Source: Faucicola osloensis_C (GTDB taxonomy: Bacteria; Pseudomonadota; Gammaproteobacteria; Pseudomonadales; Moraxellaceae). Taken from it: a stretch of DNA of 64,000 nt. Shown in pieces: positions 8,950 through 18,137 of the stretch. Numbering within the stretch: the first letter of the stretch is position 1; every line of letters begins with the position of its first letter. The notes under the pieces are model-generated. The model did no database searches, had not been told where the DNA came from, and saw only the letters and a list, made by a program, of their open reading frames with translations. The position numbers and the translations under genes are program-made. The stretch spans positions 146,301-210,300 of the forward strand of contig JABAHL010000003.1 in the NCBI GenBank assembly GCA_019353055.1, written 5' to 3'.

Positions 8950-8981
8950 AAAAAACCACGTTATCTAACGTGGTTTTTTTA
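8950..8981 (+). terminator. Bidirectional terminator after folA
   Basis: aaccacgtt / aacgtggtt is a perfect 9-bp stem with an ATCT loop. It has A-run and T-run flanks on both sides and therefore serves folA and the convergent small membrane protein gene. Confidence 0.9.
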
Positions 8982-8994
8982 TGCAGCCAATGTC

Positions 8995-9483
8995 TTATTT
9001 TGATTGTTCTTGAGATTTGACCGCTGAAGCAACAGGTGGTGCGATATTTGGGGTTTCACCTGTTTTGGCTTTAATCTCTGCTTTGGCTTCAGCCGTTGAG
9101 GCATTACGCGCTTCAATGGTCGATGTTTTTGCAGTAGCCGTCGGTGCAGAAGATGGCGTCATAGAGGCATTGTCTGGGCTCGCAACTGTGGTATTTGGAC
9201 CTGTTGCAGTGTCTGCATTGGCAGTGGCGGTGGTGGTTTCACCCGCCGCAGGTGAGGTTGCCGCAGGCGTCGAACCTGCTGGTTTGGCAGCGGCAGCAGC
9301 AGATGCGGCGGCTTTGGCTTCCACTTCAGCATTGAGTTTTGCAACGTCAACGTGGTTACCAGCGGGGCGAACAATTGCTGAAATAAGGATTAATAAAACC
9401 ACGCCTAGAAACGCTAAAACGCCAATTAAAGAGTAACTAAGTTCTTTTTTGACATTATTTTCCACGACTTCATGATGAGCCAT
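8995..9483 (-). CDS. Single-pass membrane protein with Ala/Thr-rich tail, function unknown
   Basis: A 162-residue protein not recognised as a named family. A short cytoplasmic N-terminus (MAHHEVVENNVKKEL) precedes one strong transmembrane helix at about residues 17-37 (SYSLIGVLAFLGVVLLILIS), then a long tail rich in Ala, Thr, Pro and Lys with no predicted fold. The topology suggests a periplasmic low-complexity tail. The start at 9483 has gtgagg upstream. It stands between folA and lnt and is convergent with folA. Low-complexity envelope proteins of this kind occur in Moraxellaceae, but no role can be given. Confidence 0.6.
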   Translation of the reverse strand: MAHHEVVENNVKKELSYSLIGVLAFLGVVLLILISAIVRPAGNHVDVAKLNAEVEAKAAASAAAAAKPAGSTPAATSPAAGETTTATANADTATGPNTTVASPDNASMTPSSAPTATAKTSTIEARNASTAEAKAEIKAKTGETPNIAPPVASAVKSQEQSK

Positions 9484-9629
9484 CGTAAACCTCACTGTAA
9501 ATCATTGGGGCAAGAGTTGTTGAATCTAAATGAATTCAAGTCTAATTTTTAACTATTATACGGAACTTTGTAACCATTATATACTAAATTTTTGCAATTG
9601 GTGACAAAACCTTGCTGCATTTAAGGTTT

Positions 9630-11204
9630 TTAACGTGTTTTACGAACCAGCCAACTAATCAGTAGCAGTAGCGCTGCCAGTGCCAAGATAGGATAACTAC
9701 CCCAGCGCATAAATGGCGTATTACCAACGCGCGATTGAATCTCACCCCGTAGCACCGTGCGTTCAAAGGCTGGCGCTTTGGCAACAATGTTGCCTTTATC
9801 ATTGATAATGGCGGTCACACCTGTATTGGTCGCGCGCATAAACCATCGACCGGTTTCAATCGAGCGCATTTGCACCATTTGTAGGTGCTGCAATGGACCT
9901 GCCGATGTGCCAAACCAAGCATCATTGGATACGGTCAATAAAAAGTCGGTATTTTTGGCATTGCGGCGGGTGGTATCAGGATAGGCGACTTCATAACAAA
10001 TCGCCACCCCAACTGGGTGATTTTTGACTTGCAAGGGCGCTTGGTGCGCAGAACCACTGCGAAAACTCATGGTACCGCCCATCAAGTTTGGCAATGCCCA
10101 ATCTAACATACCTTCAAACGGAATATATTCGCCCACGGGCACCAAATTTTGTTTCTTGTATAAGCCTTTGGCATCGGCGCCCAAAGCAATCACACTGTTG
10201 TAAAATGGCTCGTACTTATCAACTTTTGGGTCGTATTCATTGACATCCACATACGGAATGCCAGTGAGCCATGCGGTATTACTTTCGCGGGCTTGGGCAG
10301 CAATTTGACTGATAAAGGGCATGGCGTCGGTTTGAAACATCGGAATTGACGACTCTGGCCATAAGATAATGTCCTGACCCCATTCTGTTTTACTTAAGCC
10401 TGCATAGATACCCAGCGTTTGGATTTGGTACTCTTGCAGCCATTTTAAGTCCTGCGGAATATTGCCTTGTACTAACGAAACTTTTAGATTCGGCGTGCCT
10501 TTGGGGGTCGTCCATTGCGGGGCAATAAGCCACAGCGCCACGCTTGCTAGTAACATCACAGCCGAAGGAATTAAAAAACGGTATTTTTTTCGCGCCGCTT
10601 CCACCAGACTTGCTGAGACAAACACCGATACAAAGCTCAGCGCCAACACCCCAAAGATTGGCGCAAGGCTCGTCAGCCAAGGTTGTGCTGTATAAGCATA
10701 GCCCACAAATAGCCAAGGAAAACCTGTAAATAGCCAGGTCTTTAACCACTCTTGTACTACCCATAATGACGCAAAGCTTAATGGCTGTTTTGCCACAAAG
10801 CGGTTAAAAATGACCGCTAAGGCGCCATGAAACAATCCCATACCCAAGCCAACAAAACCAATCATCAGTAAGGCTAACAAGGTAGGGGTATCACCATAGG
10901 TATGAATCGAGGTAAACAACCAAAACGCGCCCACGCTCCACAATCCCATGCCATACATTTCACCGAGCCAAAACGCCCGCCAATTTGACATGGGGGGCAA
11001 TAATAGCCAATACAGTACCAGTGGCGACAACAGTGCCACTAGCCAAAAATCGTAAGGCGCTAACGCGAAGACAAATGCCGCACCCGCAAGCCAAGCCAGC
11101 ACCAGTTTGGGTAACAGGGGCTGTTTGGTATTTGCAGATTTGGCACTATCGTGATGAGATTGTACAGAAAGTTGCTTTTTTAGGGACTGGGTAGTAAGAC
11201 GCAT
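9630..11204 (-). CDS. lnt: Apolipoprotein N-acyltransferase Lnt
   Basis: A 524-residue inner-membrane enzyme that adds the third acyl chain to the N-terminal Cys of lipoproteins. It has an N-terminal block of about six to seven transmembrane helices and a periplasmic nitrilase-like domain with the triad in WPESSIP (Glu), KKQNLVPVGEYIPFE (Lys) and GVAICYEVAYPD (Cys). One further C-terminal helix follows. The VSNDAWFG motif is also present. It lies 52 bases downstream of the corC-like gene, an order conserved with enterobacteria (ybeX-lnt). Confidence 0.95.
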   Translation of the reverse strand: MRLTTQSLKKQLSVQSHHDSAKSANTKQPLLPKLVLAWLAGAAFVFALAPYDFWLVALLSPLVLYWLLLPPMSNWRAFWLGEMYGMGLWSVGAFWLFTSIHTYGDTPTLLALLMIGFVGLGMGLFHGALAVIFNRFVAKQPLSFASLWVVQEWLKTWLFTGFPWLFVGYAYTAQPWLTSLAPIFGVLALSFVSVFVSASLVEAARKKYRFLIPSAVMLLASVALWLIAPQWTTPKGTPNLKVSLVQGNIPQDLKWLQEYQIQTLGIYAGLSKTEWGQDIILWPESSIPMFQTDAMPFISQIAAQARESNTAWLTGIPYVDVNEYDPKVDKYEPFYNSVIALGADAKGLYKKQNLVPVGEYIPFEGMLDWALPNLMGGTMSFRSGSAHQAPLQVKNHPVGVAICYEVAYPDTTRRNAKNTDFLLTVSNDAWFGTSAGPLQHLQMVQMRSIETGRWFMRATNTGVTAIINDKGNIVAKAPAFERTVLRGEIQSRVGNTPFMRWGSYPILALAALLLLISWLVRKTR

Positions 11205-11256
11205 TGGCGAGTATTGCCTTTAGGGTTAAACGGTTTTGCAAATATAAGTAATTGGA

Positions 11257-12156
11257 CTAATCGTCGAGCTGATTATACCCTTTAACCAGTTCAATTTCTT
11301 GGATAAATCGACCATCTGCTGACAATACTGTCAAACGACAATCGTCAATAAAGACCGTTTGACCCAGCACTTCATTGACTTCGCCAAGCTCTTGCATGAC
11401 CAGTCCGCCCATACTGGCGACATCTTCACTATCAAAGTGAGTACCTAGCTGTTCATTACAGTCTGAGACTGAGGTGATGGATTGCACAATCCATGTGTCA
11501 GGCTGGTTTGGCACAGGCACTATATGATTGATATCGGTATCTTCTTCGATGTCGTCATGCTCATCGATGATATCACCGACAATTTCTTCGAGTAAGTCTT
11601 CCATCGTCACCACGCCTGCTGTTACCCCAAACTCATCAATGACGATTGCCATGTGAATTTGGTTTTTTTGAAACAGACGCAGCAGGTTGTCAGAACGCGC
11701 AGTTTCACTGATATAAATTGGCTGGCGTACAATCGCTTCAAGATTAAAATGGTCAATATTTTGACCTTGCGCCTTGGCGACCAAAAATGGAATTAAATCT
11801 TTGGCAAGTAAGATACCCATTACCGTGTCTTTGTTGTCATCGGTAAATACGGGATAACGCGAGTGGGCGGTTTCCATATAGAGCGACATGATGTCTTGTA
11901 AGTTTTGGTGCTGGGTGATGCCTGCAACGTGGCTGACAGGGGTCATGATTTCTCGCACTTGAATAGCGGGTAAATCTAAGACACCCTCTAACATATCGAC
12001 GGTGTCGGGCGCCAAAAATCGACGCGAATCATGTACCAATTTGACTAGTTCATCACGGGTTTCAGGGGCGGTGGATAGCCAGCGTTTCAGACCGCGTGAC
12101 CAGCTACTGCCTTGCTGTTTGTTTGACAGGTGTGAACTCGAATTGTCGTCTGACAT
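11257..12156 (-). CDS. corC: CorC/HlyC-family CBS domain protein (YbeX-like)
   Basis: A 299-residue protein. The paired CBS domains begin at REIMTPVSHVAGI and IVRQPIYISETARSDN. They contain VIDEFGVTAGVVTMEDLLEEIVGDI and are followed by the CorC/HlyC C-terminal transporter-associated domain of about 80 residues. No transmembrane segments are seen, as expected for the soluble YbeX type. YbeX has been linked to magnesium homeostasis and ribosome metabolism, and CBS pairs usually bind adenosine nucleotides. The start at 12156 (MSDDNSSS) has gaggg upstream; an in-frame ATG at 12174 lacks a ribosome-binding site. It is co-directional with and close to lnt. Confidence 0.85.
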   Translation of the reverse strand: MSDDNSSSHLSNKQQGSSWSRGLKRWLSTAPETRDELVKLVHDSRRFLAPDTVDMLEGVLDLPAIQVREIMTPVSHVAGITQHQNLQDIMSLYMETAHSRYPVFTDDNKDTVMGILLAKDLIPFLVAKAQGQNIDHFNLEAIVRQPIYISETARSDNLLRLFQKNQIHMAIVIDEFGVTAGVVTMEDLLEEIVGDIIDEHDDIEEDTDINHIVPVPNQPDTWIVQSITSVSDCNEQLGTHFDSEDVASMGGLVMQELGEVNEVLGQTVFIDDCRLTVLSADGRFIQEIELVKGYNQLDD

Positions 12157-12312
12157 AGCCGACGAGACCCTCATGTGGCGAAAGATTTTTTTACCTTACC
12201 TTAACCCCATGATGATTGCAATGGTATTTTTCTTAATTTTATTGTATTTATTGGCTGATTTTACTCACCTATCAGCTTGTTCAGTGCTAGCAAAGCCTTG
12301 AATAAACAAGCG

Positions 12313-12786
12313 CTATTGGCGAATCCAATGAATCACCCGTTCTTCTTGCTCTAGCTCAGAGACTTCTGTTTCAGACTGACAGCGTCCCGCCACGCTGATA
12401 TTTTTTTGACGCATCATGGTTTGTGTCACGGCGGCATCTTGAGTGAGGAGTAAATGCCAGCTTGGTAGTGGTTGCCCGTAGTACAAGCGCTTGTAGGCGC
12501 AGCTTGCCGGTAGCCAGTACATCTCGCCAATGTTATCGATAGTTAGGCTAATGCAGTCGGGCACATAGTCGCGCCTTGTTGGGTAATGCTGACAAGCCCC
12601 TGTAGCACAATCAAGCAGTCGACAGGCGACATCACTGTATTCAACTTCATCGGTGTCATCGTCTTTAAATTTAATCAAACAACACGCCCCACAGCCATCA
12701 CACAAGGCTTCCCATTCAGCTTGAGTCAGTTGTTCTAACGAAAATCGCTCCCAAAATTGCGGGCGTAAGGTAACAGATTGGCTCAT
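12313..12786 (-). CDS. YcgN-family cysteine cluster protein (UPF0260)
   Basis: A 157-residue cytoplasmic protein. The Cys pattern CDGCGACCLIK near residue 30, CRLLDCATGACQHYPTRRDYVPDC in the middle and the ASCAYKRLYYGQPLPSWHLL C-terminus are diagnostic of the YcgN/UPF0260 family. The Cys-rich motif is of the zinc/iron-chelating type (YkgJ-like). No enzymatic role has been established. It is not tightly linked to a neighbour: corC starts 157 bases downstream and a divergent hydrolase gene lies 215 bases upstream. Confidence 0.85.
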   Translation of the reverse strand: MSQSVTLRPQFWERFSLEQLTQAEWEALCDGCGACCLIKFKDDDTDEVEYSDVACRLLDCATGACQHYPTRRDYVPDCISLTIDNIGEMYWLPASCAYKRLYYGQPLPSWHLLLTQDAAVTQTMMRQKNISVAGRCQSETEVSELEQEERVIHWIRQ

Positions 12787-13000
12787 TATGTTTCCAACTT
12801 TCGGCTTGTGTAAAACAGTGACAGTATTATAACGGAAAATACGATGACTTCAGTATACAGTAGTGCCTGTATTAACCGTTGCACTGACTTGCCACGCTCT
12901 GAGTAGCGTATAAAGTAGCGTATGAATCCAGCGTTTTTATAACGCCAGCTTTTTATAACAATAGCAATCAATCATATCATTTACCATAACATAAGGATTT

Positions 13001-13744
13001 ATGATGCCAATTCAAATTTTACAACTCGAATCTACCACCACCGATGGCGTGGAGCTTAAAAGCTATGTTTGTCTACCAGAATCAGCTAGCCACGACAACC
13101 CTGCCCCAGCGATTTTGGTGGCACCTGAATGGTGGGGCGTCACTGCGCACCCACAAAAAGTTACTGAGCGTTTAGCCGAAGCGGGTTTTGCTGCCGTCGC
13201 CATGGATGTGTATGGCGAAGGTAAACTGACCACAGATGCCACCCAAGCCAATGAATGGATGAGCCAAATGCTCGCTGACCAAGATATGTTGATGGCGCGC
13301 TGTAAACTCATTATGGATGACTTTACTGACCTTGAAGCGGTTGACAAAAACCGTCTGGGCGCGATTGGTTTTTGCTTTGGCGGTAAAATCGTCTTAGACA
13401 TGGCGCGTGAAGGTTTCCCGCTTAAAGCAGTGGCGACTTTCCATGGCAATCCTACCCCAAAACAACCGGCACAAAAAGGCAAATTCACCGCCAAAGTATT
13501 GGTCGCACATGGTGAAGCCGATAGCATGGTGTCAATGGATGCGATTGAAGGGCTGAAAAAAGAGTTGGATAACGCCGATGTTGAATACATAGTCGATGTG
13601 TACGAAGGCGCCAAACACGGCTTTACCAATCCTAATGCTGACAAACGCGCCGAAGAAAATGGCGTCGACTTGGGCTATGATGCCGATGCCGCAAAAGCCA
13701 GCTGGGATGAAATGATTGCGTTTATGCAAGACAATCTTGCATAA
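13001..13744 (+). CDS. Dienelactone hydrolase-family protein
   Basis: A 247-residue alpha/beta hydrolase. The nucleophile elbow is GFCFGGK, a Cys nucleophile as in dienelactone hydrolase; VLVAHGEADSMV carries the Asp and YEGAKHGF the His. In the beta-ketoadipate-type pathways the enzyme opens dienelactone to maleylacetate, but most chromosomal members of this family have unknown substrates and no aromatic-degradation genes are near. aaggattt upstream is the ribosome-binding site. It is monocistronic, ending at a clear terminator. The call is to family level only. Confidence 0.8.
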   Translation: MMPIQILQLESTTTDGVELKSYVCLPESASHDNPAPAILVAPEWWGVTAHPQKVTERLAEAGFAAVAMDVYGEGKLTTDATQANEWMSQMLADQDMLMARCKLIMDDFTDLEAVDKNRLGAIGFCFGGKIVLDMAREGFPLKAVATFHGNPTPKQPAQKGKFTAKVLVAHGEADSMVSMDAIEGLKKELDNADVEYIVDVYEGAKHGFTNPNADKRAEENGVDLGYDADAAKASWDEMIAFMQDNLA

Positions 13745-13768
13745 CATATGCCAGTTGCATCCTAACAG

Positions 13769-13803
13769 CAAAAGCAATATCCCTCATGATATTGCTTTTT
13801 TTA
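13769..13803 (+). terminator. Intrinsic terminator after the dienelactone hydrolase-like gene
   Basis: A perfect 10-bp stem, aaagcaatat / atattgcttt, with an 8-base loop is followed by a T-run. Confidence 0.9.
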
Positions 13804-13913
13804 TGCCTACGTTCCAGTTTGAGTCCAGCTTTGTTAAGTCTGTTGTCAGTCACTATTGAATCCCAACTAGAAAGTCTTATATAGCTATCACGATAGTAAA
13901 CCAATGGTGAATT

Positions 13914-15200
13914 TTGAACGCACATCCGAACACCAGCCACTCAACGATGCCAAGTCCCAATCAGCACTTAAGCCACAATCATGCCGAAGCGCATACCGAA
14001 ACACATACCGAAATAGAGCTTGATAGTTTTGCACCGCGTATTTTGACCTGGTTTGACCACAGCGGGCGTCATGATTTGCCGTGGCAGCAGCATCAGCTTG
14101 ACACGCCAGACCCCTATCCGGTGTGGTTATCTGAAATCATGCTACAGCAGACCCAAGTGGCAACGGTGATTCCTTATTTTGAGCGATTTATGGCAAGTTT
14201 TCCCACGGTGCAGGATTTGGCAAACGCATCTTGGGAGCAAGTCGCTGAGCACTGGGCTGGGCTGGGTTACTATGCGCGTGCGCGCAATCTACATAAAGGT
14301 GCCAAGCAGCTGGTAGATATCATCGAGCAAACTGGTAAATTTCCGCAAACGGTTGCCCACTGGGAGCAGATTTCAGGGGTGGGTCAATCTACGGCAGGCG
14401 CGATTGTGGCGATGGGTGTCAGAGCTGACCAATATGGCGGTGACAGGGGGGTGATTTGCGATGGTAATGTCAAACGTGTGCTGACCCGTTGGGCTGGTAT
14501 TGACGGCGATATCACCAAAACTGCCACAACCAAAGCGCTTTGGCAACTTGCCGAGCGCTTAACACCGACCCGTGACAGCGGGCACTACGCCCAAGCGATG
14601 ATGGATATGGGGGCGACGCTATGCACCAAAGCCAAACCTGCCTGCCTACTGTGTCCCGTGCAAGCCGACTGCGTGGCAAATACCCAAGGTAAGCAAAGTT
14701 TTTATCCGGTAAAAAGTAAAAAATCACCCAATCCGTCTAAGTTTTCGCTAGCGTTAAAGCTGGTTTGCGATGACAAAACCTTGTGGCTACAACGTCCTGA
14801 CAATGGGATTTGGGGCGGACTATGGTGTTTACCATTGGCATTTGTCAAAAAACAATCGGGTGAAAAAAAACCAGGCGCGCCGCTACTGGCAACCTGGCAG
14901 CAAGAGGCGACATTTGAAGCAGAATATAACACCGCTGAGCAGATTATTTTTGAATTCTTACAAGCCGAGCAGCTGCTAAATATCCAGCAGGTTAACTTAG
15001 ATAGCCCGGATACTGTCAAACATAGCCTTACCCATTTTCATTGGTTTTTGACCCCGCTGACCATGACGCTGACCATAGAGCAGGGTATGCGGCTGACGCA
15101 AACACTGCAACAAGCGCTGCAAACGCTGTCATGGCTAGATGATTCGGCGCAAAACAGCTTAGCCAAACCGAAAGCCATGCAGCTATTGACAAGGGCTTAA
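13914..15200 (+). CDS. mutY: A/G-specific adenine DNA glycosylase MutY
   Basis: A base-excision repair glycosylase removing adenine paired with 8-oxoguanine, up to 428 residues. It has LSEIMLQQTQVATV with the catalytic Glu, the helix-hairpin-helix ISGVGQSTAGAI, the Asp in VICDGNVKRVL, and a 4Fe-4S cluster motif C-x6-C-x2-C-x5-C in CTKAKPACLLCPVQADC. A C-terminal NUDIX-like domain recognises 8-oxoG. The start is uncertain: the frame opens with TTG at 13914, and the first in-frame ATG is at 13947. Neither has a clear ribosome-binding site. The residues before about 35 are His/Glu-rich and not part of the fold. The 3' end overlaps convergent hemD by 18 bases. Confidence 0.93.
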   Translation: MNAHPNTSHSTMPSPNQHLSHNHAEAHTETHTEIELDSFAPRILTWFDHSGRHDLPWQQHQLDTPDPYPVWLSEIMLQQTQVATVIPYFERFMASFPTVQDLANASWEQVAEHWAGLGYYARARNLHKGAKQLVDIIEQTGKFPQTVAHWEQISGVGQSTAGAIVAMGVRADQYGGDRGVICDGNVKRVLTRWAGIDGDITKTATTKALWQLAERLTPTRDSGHYAQAMMDMGATLCTKAKPACLLCPVQADCVANTQGKQSFYPVKSKKSPNPSKFSLALKLVCDDKTLWLQRPDNGIWGGLWCLPLAFVKKQSGEKKPGAPLLATWQQEATFEAEYNTAEQIIFEFLQAEQLLNIQQVNLDSPDTVKHSLTHFHWFLTPLTMTLTIEQGMRLTQTLQQALQTLSWLDDSAQNSLAKPKAMQLLTRA

Positions 15201-15971
15201 GGCGTGTAAAATTGTCGCAGGCATTAAATCAGGGATGATGGTTATGTTAAGATTGGCCTGCTGTAATAACATTTGCTCTGCAATACGCGACTGCAATACC
15301 AAATAATAACAGCTGGCAACCATTTCAGTGTCTGCTGTTAGTTGTTGCCAGTTTTGCCAGGCGGTCAAACTTGAGATGAGTACAACGGTGGGTTGGTTAT
15401 GGGTCTGCGTTTGCTGCCAAACCGCAAATGCTTGGGTGGTTGCGCTTGGTAAAACCCGTTGGTACAAGTTTAGCAAATGCACTTGCACACCTTTTGCCGC
15501 CAATGTATCTGCCAATAATTCTCGCCCGCCGATGCCGCGCCATACCTGCAAATAATCGCCTTTGGCAAGCGCTCGGATTGCCGGCAAATTTAATAGCCCT
15601 TCATTGTTTTGCGCGCGTTTTTCATCAGGAAAAATAATGGTAGGCGCTGGCAACTCTGTGAGCTGCTGCCAAGTCTGGTTAAAGTAATTTGCGGTTTTGT
15701 CACCCACCGCAACCCATGTAATCTTTTTGGACAATTCCGTTAGCTTGACCAAGGTGGCAAGCCTCGCTAAGCCATACTTTACTGCCGCTTCGCTGACTAG
15801 CACCACCACTTGATAACGGTCAATCGATTGTAAAACTGCCCGCTCTGCCACTGTTAACGGCTTTTCTACCAACGTCAACAGCGGCAGGTCAATCACTTTA
15901 ACGCCATGCTGGCGCAAAAATAAGCTTAGCGTTTTGGCTCGCTGATCAGGTCTGGTATTGATAAATTGCAT
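15183..15971 (-). CDS. hemD: Uroporphyrinogen-III synthase HemD
   Basis: A 262-residue HemD-like protein. This family is poorly conserved, so the call rests on MQFINTRPDQRAKTLSLFLRQHGV at the N-terminus (N-TRP motif), DRYQVVVLVSEAAVKYGL, WVAVGDKTANYF, VWRGIGGRELLADTLAAKGVQV and the position directly after hemC. The enzyme closes hydroxymethylbilane to uroporphyrinogen III with inversion of ring D. The gap to hemC is 21 bases, indicating one operon. Its 3' end overlaps the end of mutY on the other strand. Confidence 0.88.
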   Translation of the reverse strand: MQFINTRPDQRAKTLSLFLRQHGVKVIDLPLLTLVEKPLTVAERAVLQSIDRYQVVVLVSEAAVKYGLARLATLVKLTELSKKITWVAVGDKTANYFNQTWQQLTELPAPTIIFPDEKRAQNNEGLLNLPAIRALAKGDYLQVWRGIGGRELLADTLAAKGVQVHLLNLYQRVLPSATTQAFAVWQQTQTHNQPTVVLISSLTAWQNWQQLTADTEMVASCYYLVLQSRIAEQMLLQQANLNITIIPDLMPATILHALSPCQ

Positions 15972-15992
15972 GGCTATGCGTATCGTTCAATA

Positions 15993-16952
15993 TCAGCGGT
16001 CTTGATAAATCTGCGCCAAGATTTTGTCCGCACCTTGTGCAATGAGCGCTTCAGCCACCACCACGCCCATGGCTTCAGCAATTTGCTCAGACGCCTGTGA
16101 GTCATCAACTAACGCGTTATGATGCTCGGCTTTTAACAAGGTTTTACCATCTACACTGCCGACACGACCCTGTAAATAAATTTGTCCATCTTGAATGGTA
16201 GCAAAGCCTGCAATCGGTACTTGGCAACCACCCTGCAAATGACGATTCATGGCGCGTTCTGCCATCACGCATAGACGGCTTGGCTCGTCATTGAGCGGTT
16301 TTAATAGTGCCAGCACATCGGCATCATCACTTCGGCATTCAATGGCAAGCGCACCTTGTCCGACCGCTGGCAAACTGATATGTGTATCAAGTTCATGGCG
16401 GATACGATCGGTAAGCCCCAAACGCGTCAAGCCACTGGTTGCCAAAATAATGGCATCATACTCACCTGCATCTAGCTTGGATAAGCGCGTGCCTACATTG
16501 CCGCGTAAGCTGATAATCTCTAAGTCAGGACGATATTGCTGAATTTGGCATTGACGGCGTAAACTTGATGTACCAAGTTTAGCCCCTTGTGGCAACGCAT
16601 CTAGACTCGCATAGTGATTTGATATAAAGGCATCGGTTGGCTGCTCACGCTCACAATATGCGCCAAGTGTCAGACCTTCAGGGAGCACCATAGGTACGTC
16701 TTTGAGCGAATGCACAGCGATATCGGCACGTTTTTCATACAAGGCTTGCTCAAGCTCTTTGACAAATAAGCCTTTGCCGCCGATTTTGGCTAGCGGGGTA
16801 TCTAGGATTTTGTCGCCTTTAGTGACCATCGGTACTAGATTGACGGTCAGGCCTGGGTACAGCGCTTGCAAACGCGCTTGGATGTGTTCGGCTTGCCACA
16901 ATGCAAGTGGGCTTTGGCGAGTGGCGATATTTAAAGTGGTTAACGTAGTCAT
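15993..16952 (-). CDS. hemC: Hydroxymethylbilane synthase (porphobilinogen deaminase) HemC
   Basis: A 319-residue enzyme that polymerises four porphobilinogens. Motifs: IATRQSPLALWQAEHI at the N-terminus, KGLFVKELEQAL, AVHSLKDVPM with the catalytic Asp region, LGTSSLRRQCQ, SLRGNVGTRLSKLD, and the dipyrromethane cofactor Cys in LQGGCQVPIAG. The start at 16952 (MTTLTTLN) is preferred; an ATG eight codons upstream at 16976 remains possible. hemC and hemD are downstream of the algZ/algR-like pair, the same neighbourhood as in Pseudomonas, but an intrinsic terminator separates them from algR. Confidence 0.95.
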   Translation of the reverse strand: MTTLTTLNIATRQSPLALWQAEHIQARLQALYPGLTVNLVPMVTKGDKILDTPLAKIGGKGLFVKELEQALYEKRADIAVHSLKDVPMVLPEGLTLGAYCEREQPTDAFISNHYASLDALPQGAKLGTSSLRRQCQIQQYRPDLEIISLRGNVGTRLSKLDAGEYDAIILATSGLTRLGLTDRIRHELDTHISLPAVGQGALAIECRSDDADVLALLKPLNDEPSRLCVMAERAMNRHLQGGCQVPIAGFATIQDGQIYLQGRVGSVDGKTLLKAEHHNALVDDSQASEQIAEAMGVVVAEALIAQGADKILAQIYQDR

Positions 16953-16973
16953 AGCAGTATCTTTTTTAGCAAA

Positions 16974-17007
16974 CAATAAAAATGCCTAACTCTCTAAGCC
17001 AGGCATT
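16974..17007 (-). terminator. Intrinsic terminator between the algR-like gene and hemC
   Basis: On the minus strand aatgcct / aggcatt forms a 7-bp stem with a 13-base loop. It is followed by TTTATTGTTT, and lies between the response regulator stop and the hemC start. Confidence 0.65.
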
Positions 17008-17129
17008 TGTCAGATGGGTATCTGTCATTAATTCAGCGAGTCAGTCATCAGTATACCAAAATGTCAGGATAATTTCTCTGGCTGCTCGCTAAAGCATACG
17101 GAAACATACGAAAGACGACACTACATACA

Positions 17130-17867
17130 CTACATTGATTGGATTTTATCCCGTAGTAATGGCAAATGACGGCGGCTGACAGCAAGCTTGTCAGGCAAAC
17201 CTTTGAAACGAACTTGGTACTGACCTTGGTCAATCGCTTCAAGCATTTCTAGATAGTTAACATTGATTAACGCATTGCGATGGATACGAAAGAATGCATC
17301 ACCAAATTCTTGCTCAAGCTCTTTAAGGGTTTCATCAATTAAAACTGTGCCGCCTCTATGACGGATTTGCACGTATTTTTGGTCGGCTGTAAAGTAATAG
17401 ATATCTTGCAGCGCAATCAGTTCCACCCCGCGATGGGTACGCGCCGCAATATGCTGACGATTGGACTGTGCTAACGGGTCTTCTAATTGACTGATTTCAT
17501 TGAGCTGGGCATTACTCAGCAATGACGCTCTCGATAATACCTGTAACAATTCTTCTTTGTTGGCAGGCTTTAGCAAATAGCCAATCGCGTGTGCTTTGAA
17601 TGCGGCAATCGCATAATGGTCGTACGCGGTCACAAAAATAATGGCTGGTGGATTGTTAAGTTCATTGAGCTCTTTGGCGCAGCGGATACCATCCATTTCT
17701 GGCATACGAATGTCTAACAAAATTACATCGGGTGCGGTTTCTTTGACTTTTGCAATGGCCTCAATACCTGTGGCTGCCTGTGCAACAACCTCATGTCCTT
17801 CTTCTCTTACGATACGCGTTAGCCTCTCTCGGGCCAGTGGCTCATCGTCACAGATCACAACTCTCAT
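17130..17867 (-). CDS. algR: LytTR-type response regulator (AlgR-like)
   Basis: A 245-residue two-domain regulator. The receiver domain (1-120) begins MRVVICDDEPLARERL with the acidic pocket Asp pair, has the phosphoacceptor Asp in VILLDIRMPEMDG, Thr in VTAYDHYAI and Lys in LLKPANKEELL. A LytTR DNA-binding domain (about 140-240) follows, with FRIHRNALINVNYL. AlgR in pseudomonads controls alginate, type IV pili and virulence genes with its kinase AlgZ/FimS. A strong aaaggagt ribosome-binding site precedes the start. The kinase gene is immediately upstream on the same strand, separated by 270 bases. Confidence 0.85.
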   Translation of the reverse strand: MRVVICDDEPLARERLTRIVREEGHEVVAQAATGIEAIAKVKETAPDVILLDIRMPEMDGIRCAKELNELNNPPAIIFVTAYDHYAIAAFKAHAIGYLLKPANKEELLQVLSRASLLSNAQLNEISQLEDPLAQSNRQHIAARTHRGVELIALQDIYYFTADQKYVQIRHRGGTVLIDETLKELEQEFGDAFFRIHRNALINVNYLEMLEAIDQGQYQVRFKGLPDKLAVSRRHLPLLRDKIQSM

Positions 17868-18137
17868 TGTTTACTCCTTTGCTCCTTTGAGGTCAAAAAC
17901 ACATGTATTTAACCCTACAAGTCTTACTTTCTTCACAATCTAATGCCAAATCTAACATAACCGCTTGGTGAGCAATCAAACACTCATAAAATACCGCTTA
18001 ACTGATTAGATAAACTAATAAACGCATTGTTTTAAGTAGACGCAAATTAATATACCATAGTTTGTTAGATAAAATGTGAAATGCCACGTCAGATTGGTGA
18101 CTTTTTTATGCCCATTCCGACTAACAAAATGACTGCG

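Noticed and set aside
9017..9436. A 139-codon plus-strand ORF opposite the small membrane protein gene
   Set aside because: Ala/Val-rich antisense frame produced by the Ala/Thr-rich repeats of the real gene on the minus strand.
12786..12971. A 61-codon minus-strand ORF directly upstream of the YcgN-family gene
   Set aside because: No recognisable domain, and it lies over the probable promoter region of two divergent genes; composition looks noncoding.
13904..13947. ATG at 13904 as the mutY start
   Set aside because: It is in a different frame from mutY; only TTG 13914 or ATG 13947 are in frame.
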